NCBI GenBank assembly: GCA_017893485.1
Contig: CM030362.1
Location: 262,498,255-262,562,254, forward strand
Reading direction: 5' to 3'
From: Hemerocallis citrina
Lineage: Eukaryota; Streptophyta; Magnoliopsida; Asparagales; Asphodelaceae
DNA: 64,000 bases
The translations under genes were made by a program, and so were the position numbers. This document shows positions 31,980-44,748 of this stretch, piece by piece (position 1 is the stretch's first letter; every line of letters begins with the position of its first letter). Under the pieces are notes generated by a model. The model had not been told where the DNA came from, made no database searches, and saw only the letters and a list, made by a program, of their open reading frames with translations.

Positions 31980-34900
31980 TGTAACACCCCGAATTTCAAA
32001 TAAGGATAAATTCGAGATTTACAGGATCTTTACTTCACTTCGTACAATTTTACAAGGAAAATTTAAAACTTTTTCAATAGTACATCAGAGTTCAATTACA
32101 TCTTAACTTTACACAGCAGAATAATGAAATTTACAATAAATCATTTACAACATCTTTAAAATAAAAGCAGCATCAGCATATCCACTTCATAGCTTCATGT
32201 ATGGTCCTTTACCTGCATATTAATCTGTGGGCACGTCAGTTACTTGCAACTGACGAAATGTTATACACGGCTATCCTCTCTATGCCGGGAATAGTATAAC
32301 GGTCTCATACTTTAACAAATCACAAAAAGATTGAATGAACATATAAAGTGTCAAAAGTGATTATTCTAAACATAAGTGCATGTCATGTCTTAATGCCTAA
32401 TGCATACCATTCTACACTAGGATGACACTAATGCACACTTGTTCGGATTCTATGCATCCCATACTACATAGGTCCGAGGGCAAGTGCCTACGTACTCCAC
32501 ATTGAAGGGTTCGATCCCTCGCCATGAGACTACCCAGTAATAAAACAAAGTTCAGACTATTCCACGAATGTGAATCCCAGCCTTGGAGTCCACCGCCAGC
32601 TGTTATAACAGATTCCACATCGTACGAACTGTCCCGTATGTGACCCTCTAGCCCAGTATATATATATACATTGGAGACGGTAAACACAAAAATCCATCCG
32701 TCCGACTACTCAAGATCTTGGAGTCCACCGCCGACCCGTCCTCATAGTCCCGGATTAAAATATAATAATCCGTCTCCCACAGGGCAACCTCAGTCCACCA
32801 ACTGGGTCTATAGTCTTGGAGTCCACCGCCGACTATATAGAGCACCTCACTTACGTTTTCCTAAGTTTACTACATCTTCACTTATGTGCCTAAATTTTCT
32901 TAAGTTCAAGACATGAATAATTTCCATTCAAAGAATTAGTTCTACCTCCTACCGGACTTAATCAACAACTGCGAGATAGCCCCATGGCCATATCTCTAAA
33001 TCATACCTCAAATATTTCTTTCAATAATGCCGGTATCGAGGTCTTACTAGCTCTATGTCATAAACTTTCATGTACAAGAAAACATGGGTATTCACACCCT
33101 TTTGTAATCATGTCTTAAACTTATATGATTTCATCTTTCAATTCATTTCACAAAAATAATCAAATCTTGTCATCATCCATGATCTAGTCATTTATTCAAG
33201 ATCTTTATAGAACAAAAGTAATTCCTTTCATGTATACAATTTCTATCATAACCCAAGTTCTTGCAATGTCTCATTTAGCATTATATATGAATCTCTTATC
33301 ATATATATTTCATTCACAAATCAACAACAATAATTCTTTCTCATGAAACCATTTTATTCAACATCGATCTCCCAAAAAAAATTTATCCTTTTCACAAACA
33401 TGATTTTATCACTTGCAATCTCATTTGCATCTCTACTACTATAAAGGAAGAACCTCTTAGTGTAATTTGCCCTCAACCTAAATAATTTCGAAAGTAAACC
33501 AGTTCTGGACTAACTTTGGTAAATATTTTCAAAAGTGGACTAGTCGGGTAAATATTTTCCACGGTGGGTCAGTTTCGGGAATTATTTTCTTTTTACCCTT
33601 TTTATGCACTTGTTTATCAATGATCAAATATCTTTAAGAGATAAACTCGTTCACTGATCTGTAACTTAAAGATAAACTCTTTAAGATGATTTGTATTGAT
33701 CACCCCGTTTACTGATAAGATGAATAACTTATGTAAAGTTGATACCATCAATAACTTATGCAAGAGTGATTAGTACAAATCATCTGTACTGATCAGTACT
33801 TATTTTTTTTTTTTTTGTTTTTAAGATGATTTGTTGAAAGGCTACTTATGTGAAGTTGATATACCAACAAATCATCTGTAACATCTGTAACTAGTTGAAA
33901 TAAAATTTTCCTTGATCCAGATTGAATTTAAAACAGTAAACAACAAATCTTAGATTTATTTAAATTTCAATTCTCTACCTCTTTAAACAACTCTTTTCTT
34001 CTTTCTTAGTCATTAGACCCTAAGGCATGATTTGCATATGCCATTCATCCATCAATTTCCACATACCCATCAAGTACAAAGATTGCAAGCATATAAACAA
34101 GATTTATAGTAATAAGCATTTTTTTTTCTTTTTAATTAGCATGATATCTACTCTTTACTTATTCTCAACAAAATTATCCTCATTTATAGCATGGTAACAT
34201 GGATCTTATCAATAATTTTCTCATTAATTTATATTATACATTCATATGTTTTTAGCATGCATAGTTTAGATGAAACCACCCACAAACATAATATTAGTCC
34301 ATTTGTCAACATAGCATGATTCACCACATTCATAGTATAGTTATTCTATTTTATAAACTACTCATTTATTTTTATTAGTATGCACATAAAAAAAAATTTA
34401 GAAAGTAGGAGACACCCACCTTATTGAAGCTTGAACAATTGAAGGGAAAGATGAGACACTTCTTCTAGCTCCAAGACAACTCCTAGCAAGCTCCCTTTCC
34501 TTAGCAATGGCTTCCTCTAGCAATTCCTCCAAGCAAAAGGACCCTCTCTCTCTTTCTTTTCTTTCTTTCTTTCTTTCTTTCTTTCTATATTGTTTTTGGT
34601 GCAAGAGAAATATAGGAAATGAGGATCTATTTATAGGGTATGGTTAGGGTCTATTATGCATAATTTTGCACCTAATAACTCTCCATAATAATTCTTACAA
34701 CTCTCCATGTTCTAAACTCCTAAAACCTACAACTCTTCATCTCCCCACTACTCCATACCTTAACTCACATTCATTCTTTCTTCTCTTCATGAAAACCGGC
34801 CCCCCCCTTGCCCATGATTTGGTCTAGGTACATTTGTGTGTACATGCACATATGCACAAACAAATATGAACACATTTCTATAACTCAAAAATGTGTACTA

Positions 34901-35200
34901 ATATTGTAACTTGTCATGTATTAGTACATGTTTAACTAAAAATGTGATCTTAATAATGGGCTTGCTACATGGGCCCATTACTAATTAATTAATTTTAATT
35001 ATCTAGTGGACTCTTTTCTCAATGGGCTACACTTTAGTTTATAGGCCCATGGATCAAAAGAAATGCTAAATAAAACCAATACATGCTAAAAATAGAAAAT
35101 GAGAGTAGCAAAAATGAGAATAAAAATTTGCACGTGCACCATACGTGCAAAAATTGAAAAATGTATTTTAAAATGAAAAAAATATAATTGGGGTGTTACA
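31980..35200 (-). repeat. Tekay 5' LTR
   Basis: 3221 bp, nearly identical to the 3' LTR. On the minus strand it is followed after two bases by the PBS. It drives transcription leftward. The long part of the LTR downstream of the TATA box (about 2.6 kb) would be leader in the RNA. Confidence 0.93.
34627..34635 (-). promoter_or_regulatory. TATA box of the Tekay 5' LTR
   Basis: TATAAATAG on the minus strand, with ACCCTAACC (telobox-like) about 10 bases upstream. Downstream are a purine-rich (GAAA)n stretch and the sequence CTTCAATAAG|GTGGGT (~34418), a candidate splice donor. The same signals are in the 3' LTR at 25897-25905. Confidence 0.6.
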
Positions 35201-35205
35201 AATAC

Positions 35206-36662
35206 GGAGTAAATTATGAGATGTAAGAAATTAGTATATATATATGTATGGAAATGTGTGGATGCTTGTAGATAAATATCTATATGCTTCGGGGTTGTAA
35301 TGATTAAATATGTGTATGTGAATGTATTTGTATGTGTGATGTGCGATCTTATGACTAATGTGAAAAGATGGGAAGCATGGTGTGTAGATATGTTTGATAT
35401 GACAATGTGCTATGATAACATGATGAAACGATGATATGGTGTAGGTGTGATATGTGGGTGGGAAATGAAAATTTTATGTGATATTGTGATGTGAAATGGA
35501 TATGATGTGTGTGTGACGTGTGGGTGGGAAATGAAAATTTTATATGATATCAGTGAGATTAATGGCTTGTGTATGTTTATGAATTTCATGGAGTTTATAT
35601 GCTTTTCTGTTATGTTATATCGGTGAAATTAGAGTATAAAGGAGTTATATTGTAAATGAGTTATTTTATAAAGGAGCTATACTGTAAAAGAGATATACAG
35701 TGATATATTATAAAGGAGTTATGTTATACAGGAGATATATTTATATATGGAGTTATATTATAAAGGGGAGATATGTGTATATGGAGTTTTATTATAAAGG
35801 AGATATATTATGAATGAATATATATGGAGATATTTTATAAAGGAGTTGTTATAAAGGAGATATACGGAGTTATATTATCAAAGAGTTCTACTAAAGGAGT
35901 TATTTTATCAAGGTGTTATACTAAAGGAGTTATTTATAAAGGTGTATATTAAAGGAGTTATATATTGCCCCAAATTATATTTGGGGAACAGGAGTTATAT
36001 ATATATTTATATTGCCCCAAATTTAATATTTGGGGAACAGGAGTTATATTGTGAAGGAGTATATAATAAAGGAGATATGTATATGTATATAAAGGATAAT
36101 TAAATATTACAGTGCCGCACATTCTCCCGGGGTTTGGGCTAGACCCCACAGGCCCGGGATACACCCGGGAACAGGAGTTATATTTATATTGCCCCAAATT
36201 TTATATTTGGAGATCAGGAGTTATATATTGCCCCAAACTATGTTTGGGGATCAGGAGTTTCCCTCGCTGGTATAGGGCCGGGAGGAAGACGTAGCCTCGG
36301 ACGTGTAAGACTCTGTGTGAGCATCGATCCGCATGTTATATTTTACTTTTGACTAGCCTTTTTGGCTTTAGTCTTGGTTGGGCAAGCGCGCAACCGTACT
36401 TTCAATCCAGCCCACAAATGGTAGATGCTTAGGACACCTGGATCTGGGTGATGTGGTGGGTTAGCGGGATTGAAATGTACAGGATGGGAGGCACAGAGAT
36501 CCCTGTGTTGTACGAGGAGGTCAGTTGTGTGGGCACTGAAAAGGAGAAAATATAAAGGTGAATGTGTATTGAAAGAATATATGTATATGTAAAGATACGG
36601 ATGATATGATATCTTGCGGAGATTACTTATATTATGGGAGATATGAATATAATACGGGGGAG

Positions 36663-36699
<37 letters not shown>

Positions 36700-38539
36700 G
36701 GGGGGGGGGGTATATATTGGCATATGGCTATACTTATGATGCGATATTGGCAAATGAATGAACATGAGCAGAGGAGAGTGAGAAAGTAAAGAAAAGAAAT
36801 GAATAGTCTATAGAGTATGTATGTGAATGAATGTTAGACAAAAAAAAAGAGGAGTTATGCAATCATGAATGAAGGGTAAGGTGAGATATAATATGAGAAT
36901 GAAAAGTTAAAGTAAGCAGTATTATGAGTTGTGAATGGAGATTTAAGTAAAATACAGTATGATATGAGTGGTTCCACCTTGGAATTGTGTCAAGGTACTA
37001 CCTGCCCGCTGTTTCTGTGGAAATGGTGGGAACTACCTGCCTTGGCATAATTCGCAGGGTGAGTGGGCATAATAGTGCTAGTGATTACTGGAAATGAAGA
37101 ATTAAATGAGTGAAGATGAAAGTAAGTTAGTTATCAATTAGATTGAATAATAACTGAATGAAATAATGAGATGTGAATGATCAATAAGGCAAGCTTTTGA
37201 TGCAATGAGAATAAGCATTTTGATTAGAGATGTGCTAATGATGTGATGAAATGTAAGTCCCTCGCATAGTGAAATGAAATGTGATATTTATGTGATACGA
37301 CATAAATGAGTGGGATATTATGGAAATGAATGCGTATGTTTAGGAAGCTATAAAAATAGATAATTGTGATGTTATTCTGTAAATTAAATACTTGTAATGA
37401 GATGTCATGATGATGTAGATGGTATGGTTGTCTGTATGTGTGCGATGTATGAAATGAGAGAAGGGTTGTGAAAATGATTATTAAAGAAAATATGCCGTAT
37501 ATAATACTAGTAAATGAAGTGCATGGTTTATAAAGATGAAGAAAAGATGTAGTAAGATCATGTATATATATATAAAGAAATGCTTCTGTGGCGATAATTG
37601 TGGAAGGATCGATATGTGTGTCAGGAAATTCAAACGTAAAGGTAATGGATCGTATGTGACTTTGGCTTATGCAAATATAAGATATATATGTCGTTAGTGT
37701 GATGTATATAGAGAATTAGGTGAAGTTATGGGTGAGTGAATAGTTGAATGCAGGATTGACAGAGTATTTGAGATATCGTTATAGTGATGATGTTGTTGAG
37801 TTAGGATTCGGGTTGCCTTATCTTACTTGGTATTCGTAAGTTTAAATTATTTTCTTTTTATTATTTTAATTTGTTATTTGATTAGTAAATTATACTCACA
37901 CCAGAAATGGCTAACCCCTTAGTGTTTGGGGGGTTAGGGGAGTCAGAGGACTACCCTAGATCCCCTATTGTTACAGGTTCCCATCAGTACAGAGAGGAGG
38001 CGTAGTTTGCAGGGTGAGGATTTATTTTAAAAAGTTTTGTATTAATTAGTTAGGATGAGAGGTGATTTTATGTTTTAAATTGTATTATGGATGTATAAGT
38101 ATGTAAAAGATGATGGTGAGTATAGTATGGAGTAGTATGTGGTGGTTGTGACCTGTACCCATCTTGTTGCGGTGTACCGGGCTTTGTGGTAGGTTTTACA
38201 AAGCTTTTTCCAAAATTTTACCTTGTTTTTCAAAGAAATTTATCGTTTTTATTTGATAATTGATAATCCGTTATGAGTTTGGCCCCCAGAGCACTATATT
38301 ATATTGCCTGTATATTTCTGCTCATTTTGGCCTGGGGAGCCCATGAAAATATTATGTGGATTGTGAGCTACGGAATTTTGAGCAGAATTCCGTAAGCTTT
38401 TTGTGTTTCGGGGCAAAATTTACAGGGGAGACTCTGCCAAAATTTTCTCTGAAATATAACTTTCTTAGTTTATGATTAAAGTGATATAGAAATTGATAAA
38501 ATTGAGTTTGGAGTCAAAATTTTTTTTTGGGGCGTTACA
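35206..38539 (+). repeat. LARD-like element 5' LTR, part 2
   Basis: It continues the LTR after the duplicated AATAC (35201-35205) and ends ..GGGGCGTTACA. It holds a run of TATAAAGGAGTTATA-like units (35630-35960), a series of CCCCAAAT..ATTTGGGG hairpins (35967-36260), a (GT)n tract with G-run at ~36680, and a conserved AT-rich 3' part. Confidence 0.88.
35630..36262 (+). repeat. Hairpin and ATAAAGGAGTTAT repeat cluster, 5' LTR
   Basis: Many TATAAAGGAG/AGTTATAT units are followed by five palindromes. Four are CCCCAAA..TTTGGGG type with 5-6-bp loops. One is a GC-rich CCCGG..CCGGG version. Most are followed by A(A/T)CAGGAGTT. The same cluster is kept in the 3' LTR at 41180-41810. Confidence 0.8.
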
Positions 38540-39755
38540 GTTGGTATCAGAGCTTAGGTTAACTAGGAAATTTTGTAATCCTAGTGATCTTGTCATGTGC
38601 GTATGGGCTCATTATTGCTAAGTTGTTGAGATGAAGTATTTTGTGTTTTGTGGGTCTTGTTAAGCAGTAGTTTTGATATTGAACGGTGTGACCCTTCAGA
38701 CTTTTGTTTGACTTTGAGTCTATACTATCTTTTTAGTCCATGCTTTTGATTTATCCTTTTTGGAATTTCCAATGAGAATTTATGTGTTATTGGAGTATTT
38801 TATTATATTGATTGTTGTGTGTCGTGGAGGGTTATTCCCTGGAGATCCTGCATGTGTTCTATAGACCGGAGGGTGATGCACGATAAGTGATGTCATTGGA
38901 AACTGGGGGATTAGTTGGTTGTGGAGGTTTTATGCATAATTGGGGTCTGGTGCAGGGAAGATTTGGGTGAGACAACCTGATGAAACCCAGTGTTTGATTG
39001 TATGTAATGCCTTGGACGATGAAAATTATGCCCGTTGGGTTTGGTGGAAATATTTAAGGCACAAATTGATATTGTTGATGTGGGTTGCGAAGCTTCTGAT
39101 ATAATCGAAGAAGGTTTTGGTCATAATGACGTCCCAGGAGTGGACAGTACTAGAATTATTTAGTCAATTTGGATTTTTCTTCAACCACAGAGAGTGACAT
39201 GACCTTGTAGGTGGGCAGTGTATTAGTACAGCCGTCTATTCTACAGCTGATCAGTTGAGCTTGGATTTGAAATTTCTTCTTATTACTGAGGATGCGTGAT
39301 CTAATTTTGGATGAGATTAATGAATGTCCTATAGATTGGTTATGAGGCAGTGAAGGAGATTTCTGTTGTTCTTGTAAACTTGGTGTTCCTGATGTGGATG
39401 GTTTATTATAGTGGGTGATGGAGATTGCTCATTATATTCAGTAAATTGTTTATCCCGGTGACACGAAGATATATCGAGATTTTAGGACTTTTGGGTGGTC
39501 GGGAATGAAGAAGGATATTAGTTATCAGATTAGAATGGAGAAGACTTTTAAGGTGTGCAGTCAACAAAAGAATTATGCAGATTAGCGGCGATCAAGGCTT
39601 CAAGTTGCTCAGTTGTTGAAAGTTCAGTGGTGCATTATAGTAATGACTATAATTAGGAATCTGGGAAGTTAGTGAAGAGTAAGTAGCTGGAATTGTTTGA
39701 GCAGTTTTCTTAACCCTTGTAGCTCGAGGACGAGCTTCTTTTGAGGTGTGTAGAA
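38540..39755 (+). other. LARD-like element internal region
   Basis: It begins with the iMet-tRNA PBS (TGGTATCAGAGC at 38542-38553) and ends in AGGACGAGCTTCTTTTGAGG just before the 3' LTR. There is no long frame. Short stretches resemble gypsy pol in decayed form, the clearest being 39373-39585. Confidence 0.7.
39373..39585 (+). pseudogene. Decayed gypsy integrase N-terminal (zinc-finger) fragment
   Basis: One frame of 71 codons with two internal stops (TAG, TAA) reads VPDVDGLL near its start, then IVYPGDTKIYRDFRTFGWS and GMKKDISYQIRMEKTFKVC. This is the HHCC pre-integrase region of Ty3/gypsy pol, as in the intact Tekay pol nearby ([20 protein letters not shown]). Most zinc-binding His and Cys residues are changed. 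It cannot encode an enzyme but identifies the ancestor as a gypsy element. Confidence 0.7.
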
Positions 39756-42215
39756 TGTAACACCTCAAATTTGTAAAATACCGAAAATATCTATTTTTAT
39801 ATATTTGGAGTGCTGAAAACTGTTTTTGGGATATTTTATTTAAATATTGATACGGGTATGGATATTTGTGGTAGATTGATATTATTGATATATTGGAGCT
39901 ACGAGTTGAAATCTTATGGGAAGAGATTGTTTATTTTATTTTATAATTTTGAAGGATTATTACGAGGTAGTTTTAATGTATTTTGTATTGTTTATGATAT
40001 TAAAGTAGAGATTGGGGCTTATTTGAAATAATTTTGGAGATGGGGACCCAAATTTACTCCAATATTTCATGGTTTTCAAATTAATTTTAGGGGATGGCCT
40101 AGTGGAAGATGCTCTAGCTCGTGGTAGCGTTGGATTTTCGAAAGGATTCCGAAAAGGTAAACCCTAGATTTTATTTTTGTATAAAATTTAGTGTGATTAA
40201 TTTATTTTGAATAAGAGTATTATGGTAGGGAGATTAGAAGATGTTAGGGGTAGTAGAGGCAAAAAATTAGCATATTATTAGAGAGTTTACATGTTGATAA
40301 TAAATTACGGTTTTGGGTTTGTAAAAGAGAATTATATAGGTATGAATTATTTCTTGTATAGTACTGGAAAATATAGTTGAGTTATTAAGATATGTTGGGG
40401 GTGAGTTTAGTCACTGTTTAGGGGATAAAAACCCCCGTAGGAATTTATCTATTACGTGCATTGCACGTGTGCATCTCAGGCATTCAATAAAAAGCCTGAT
40501 TGATGTTAGGATTAGTGCTACTATTTCTTGTGGTTGATTTAGATGATTTGAGCCCTAATTGCGTTGAACTTTGATTGTACGATATGTTAACAAGTTTGGA
40601 TGTGGAACGGCGTGCTGGCGTATCGGGTCTTCGCGGGATGCTATGTGAGTATGATCTTTTATTTTATGTGCATAATGTGCTTTGATAATGTCAAAACATG
40701 GTTTGTTATATGTGGAATGTGAAGTATCTTAAATATGGGAAAGTCAAGAGTATAATACGAATTAAATTATGAGATGTAAGAAATTAGTATATATATATGT
40801 ATAGAAATGTGTGGATGCTTGTAGATAAATATCTATATGCTTCGGGGTTGTAATGATTAAATATGTGTATGTGAATGTATTTGTATGTGTGATGTGCGAT
40901 CTTATGACTAATGTGAAAAGATGGGAAGCATGGTGTGTAGATATGTTTGATATGACAATGTGCTATGATAACATGATGAAACGATGATATGGTATAGGTG
41001 TGATATGTGGGTGGGAAATGAAAATTTTATGTGATATTCTGATGTGAAATGGATATGATGTGTGTGTGACGTGTGGGTGGGAAATGAAAATTTTATATGA
41101 TATCAGTGAGATTAATGGCTTGTGTATGTTTATGAATTTCATGGAGTTTATATGCTTTTCTGTTATGTTATATCGGTGAAATTAGAGTATAAAGGAGTTA
41201 TATTGTAAATGAGTTATTTTATAAAGGAGCTATACTGTAAAGGAGATATACAGTGATATATTATAAAGGAGTTATGTTATACAGGAGATATATTTATATA
41301 TGGAGTTATATTATAAAGGGGAGATATGTGTATATGGAGTTTTATTATAAAAGAGATATATTATGAATGAATATATATGGAGATATTTTATAAAGGAGTT
41401 GTTATAAAGGAGATATACGGAGTTATATTATAAAAGAGTTCTACTAAAGGAGTTATTTTATCAAGGTGTTATACTAAAGGAGTTATTTATAAAGGTGTAT
41501 ATTAAAGGAGTTATATATTGCCCCAAATTATATTTGGGGAACAGGAGTTATATATATATTTATATTGCCCCAAATTTAATATTTGGGGAACAGGAGTTAT
41601 ATTGTGAAGGAGTATATAATAAAGGAGATATGTATATGTATATAAAGGATAATTAAATATTACAGTGCCGCACAATCTCCCGGGGTTTGGGCTAGACCCC
41701 ACAGGCCCGGGATACACCCGGGAACAGGAGTTATATTTATATTGCCCCAAATTTTATATTTGGGGATCAGGAGTTATATATTGCCCCAAACTATGTTTGG
41801 GGATCAGGAGTTTCCCTCGCTGGTATAGGGCCGGGAGGAAGACGTAGCCTCGGACGTGTAAGACTCTGTGTGAGCATCGATCCGCATGTTATATTTTACT
41901 TTTGACTAGCCTTTTTGGCTTTAGTCTTGGTTGGGCAAGCGCGCAACCGTACTTTCAATCCAGCCCACAAATGGTAGATGCTTAGGACACCTGGATCTGG
42001 GTGATGTGGTGGGTTAGCGGGATTGAAATGTACAGGATGGGAGGCACAGAGATCCCTGTGTTGTACGAGGAGGTCAGTTGTGTGGGCACTGAAAAGGAGA
42101 AAATATAAAGGTGAATGTGTATTGAAAGAATATATGTATATGTAAAGATACGGATGATATGATATCTTGCGGAGATTACTTATATTATGGGAGATATGAA
42201 TATAATACGGGGGAG

Positions 42216-42274
<59 letters not shown>

Positions 42275-44101
42275 TATATTGGCATATGGCTATACTTATG
42301 ATGCGATATTGGCAAATGAATGAACATGAGCAGAGGAGAGTGAGAAAGTAAAGAAAAGAAATGAATAGTCTATAGAGTATGTATGTGAATGAATGTTAGA
42401 CAAAAAAAAAAGAGGAGTTATGCAATCATGAATGAAGGGTAAGGTGAGATATAATATGAGAATGAAAAGTTAAAGTAAGCAGTATTATGAGTTGTGAATG
42501 GAGATTTAAGTAAAATACAGTATGATATGAGTGGTTCCACCTTGGAATTGTGTCAAGGTACTACCTGCCCGCTGTTTCTGTGGAAATGGTGGGAACTACC
42601 TGCCTTGGCATAATTCGCAGGGTGAGTGGGCATAATAGTGCTAGTGATTACTGGAAATGAAGAATTAAATGAGTGAAGATGAAAGTAAGTTAGTTATCAA
42701 TTAGATTGAATAATAACTGAATGAAATAATGAGATGTGAATGATCAATAAGGCAAGCTTTTGATGCAATGAGAATAAGCATTTTGATTAGAGATGTGCTA
42801 ATGATGTGATGAAATGCAAGTCCCTCGCATAGTGAAATGAAATGTGATATTTATGTGATACGACATAAATGAGTGGGATATTATGGAAATGAATGCGTAT
42901 GTTTAGGAGGCTATAAAAATAGATAATTGTGATGTTATTCAGTAAATTAAATACTTGTAATGAGATGTCATGATGATGTAGATGGTATGGTTGTCTGTAT
43001 GTGTGCGATGTATGAAATGAGAGAAGGGTTGTGAAAATGATTATTAAAGAAAATATGCCGTATATAATACTAGCAAAATGAAGTGCATGGTTTATAAAGA
43101 TGAAGAAAAGATGTAGTAAGATCATGTATATATATATAAAGAAATGCTTCTGTGGCGATAATTGTGGAAGGATCGATATGTGTGTCAGGAAATTCAAACG
43201 TAAAGGTAATGGATCGTATGTGACTTTGGCTTATGCAAATATAAGATATATATGTCGTTAGTGTGATGTATATAGAGAATTAGGTGAAGTTATGGGTGAG
43301 TGAATAGTTGAATGCAGGATTGACAGAGTATTTGAGATATCGTTATAGTGATGATGTTGTTGAGTCAGGATTCGGGTTGCCTTATCTTACTTGGTATTCG
43401 TAAGTTTAAATTATTTTCTTTTTATTATTTTAATTTGTTATTTGATTAGTAAATTATACTCACACCAGAAATGGCTAACCCCTTAGTGTTTGGGGGGTTA
43501 GGGGAGTCAGAGGACTACCCTAGATCCCCTATTGTTACAGGTTCCCATCAGTACAGAGAGGAGGCGTAGTTTGCAGGGTGAGGATTTATTTTAAAAAGTT
43601 TTGTATTAATTAGTTAGGATGAGAGGTGATTTTATGTTTTAAATTGTATTATGGATGTATAAGTATGTAAAAGATGATGGTGAGTATAGTATGGAGTAGT
43701 ATGTGGTGGTTGTGACCTGTACCCATCTTGTTGCGGTGTACCGGGCTTTGTGGTAGGTTTTACAAAGCTTTTTCCAAAATTTTACCTTGTTTTTCAAAGA
43801 AATTTATCGTTTTTATTTGATAATTGATAATCCGTTATGAGTTTGGCCCCCAGAGCACTATATTATATTGCCTGTATATTTCTGCTCATTTTGGCCTGGG
43901 GAGCCCATGAAAATATTATGTGGATTGTGAGCTACGGAATTTTGAGCAGAATTCCGTAAGCTTTTTGTGTTTTGGGGCAAAATTTACAGGGGAGACTGCC
44001 AAAATTTTTCCTGAAATATAACTTTCTTAGTTTATGATTAAAGTGATATAGAAATTTATAAAATTGAGTTTGGAGTCAAAATTTTTTTTTGGGGCGTCAC
44101 A
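39756..44101 (+). repeat. LARD-like element 3' LTR
   Basis: 4346 bp from TGTAACACCTCAAATTTG to ..GGGGCGTCACA, uninterrupted, and colinear with the two parts of the 5' LTR. The main differences are the missing ~150-bp C-run segment and a longer pure (GT)n tract at ~42231-42270. It shows how the 5' LTR read before the Tekay insertion: ATAATAC continues directly into GAATTAAATT (40754-40770). Confidence 0.9.
41180..41815 (+). repeat. Hairpin and ATAAAGGAGTTAT repeat cluster, 3' LTR
   Basis: Same arrangement as 35630-36262, with only a few substitutions. One hairpin is more complete here (ATTTTATATTTGGGG against TTTGGAG in the 5' LTR). Confidence 0.8.
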
Positions 44102-44748
44102 TTATGGCCTCAAATACACGTAGGCACTAAGTACTTGAAGTTGGAGAAGAAGAGCATGAGACAAAGAAACAAGATAAGACAAGCAGCGAGTAGAAGATGT
44201 AGCCTGGAGAGTTACGGTCGACCGATCTGGGGGTGCGGTCGACCGACCTAGTCTGCTAAGAGTTCTTCGAGTGTACATGTCCAACAGAGGAGAGGACGGT
44301 CGACCGACCTTCGGGGTGCAGTCGACCAGTCAGCTCTTGGGCTTGGTTCTACCCGTTGCGGTCGACCGACCTTTGGGGTGCGATCGACCGACTTCGGCAG
44401 CTGATTGTTTTTGGGCTTACGAGTTTAAAGGCCCAATTGCTAGATTTTTGTTTATCTTTCAGGGTTTACTTGGAAGCTATATATAGGGTTTAGTTGATCT
44501 AATCATTGTTCAACTTCAAGAGAGAATTTTGCCGAGTGTTTCAAAGGTGAGAGAGAGAGATTGAGAGTTGTAATCTTTGTATTTCTTGGGGTATAATAAG
44601 TATTGGTTATCTTTGCATATTGATTGTGTTCTTGTGAGATCTTGCATATTGTGGTGACTTGTTCTTGGTTTATCTAAGACTTGGGAGTTTCTATTGCTTG
44701 TAGTGTGTTTCCGCTAGCACTACGAGTTGTGGGGTAGATCATCTGACA
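44102..44748 (+). repeat. copia 3' LTR, continuation after the nested insertion
   Basis: It begins with the duplicated TTATG (44102-44106) and continues with the copia LTR sequence to ..ATCTGACA at 44748. Four further GTCGACCG-type motifs lie at 44216-44395. The closing duplication ATGAC is at 44749-44753. Confidence 0.9.

Larger units (their letters stand above)
23249..35200 (-). mobile_element. Young Tekay/Del-type chromovirus (Ty3/gypsy), complete
   Basis: 11,952 bp with two ~3.22-kb LTRs, a perfect target duplication AATAC (23244-23248, 35201-35205), PBS, polypurine tract, gag and an uninterrupted pol. By eye the LTRs differ at about six bases plus a C-run length change (nine against seven), so it inserted very recently. 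The integrase ends in a chromodomain-like tail, and the protein order protease-RT-RNase H-integrase-chromodomain with iMet-tRNA priming fits the Tekay/Del chromoviruses. Unusual points are an extra acidic ORF before gag and an AT-rich GT...AG interruption between gag and protease. Confidence 0.93.
22099..44101 (+). mobile_element. Long-LTR non-autonomous gypsy element (LARD-like), split by a Tekay element
   Basis: The 5' LTR is in two parts (22099-23248 and 35206-38539), the PBS TGGTATCAGAGC is at 38542-38553, a short internal region runs to 39755 and the 3' LTR is 39756-44101. A perfect 5-bp duplication TTATG flanks the element. LTRs of ~4.4 kb with an internal region of ~1.2 kb lacking any usable gene fit the LARD type of large retrotransposon derivative. 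Such elements move only with proteins supplied by a related autonomous element. The internal region keeps a decayed gypsy integrase fragment, which shows its ancestry. Confidence 0.88.
19535..44748 (+). mobile_element. Ty1/copia element, split by a nested gypsy insertion
   Basis: The 5' LTR (19535-20200), the initiator-Met tRNA PBS TGGTATCAGAGC (20203-20214), a decayed gag-protease region, a polypurine tract AAGTGGGAGAT (22074-22084) and the 3' LTR (22085-22098 plus 44107-44748) are all present. The duplication ATGAC flanks the whole (19530-19534, 44749-44753). Integrase, reverse transcriptase and RNase H are absent. The first base pair of the 5' LTR reads TA rather than TG. The two LTRs show many differences by eye, so this is an old insertion. 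The 22.0-kb gypsy block 22099-44101 lies inside its 3' LTR. Confidence 0.9.

Noticed and set aside
35958..36294. Open frames of 60-79 codons on both strands, repeated at 41511-41847
   Set aside because: They read through the hairpin cluster of the LARD LTR; length and residues follow from the repeats.
38542..38553. tRNA-like sequence TGGTATCAGAGC (also 20203 and 31966)
   Set aside because: Only the 12 bases complementary to the tRNA 3' end occur, each next to an LTR end. They are primer-binding sites, not tRNA genes.
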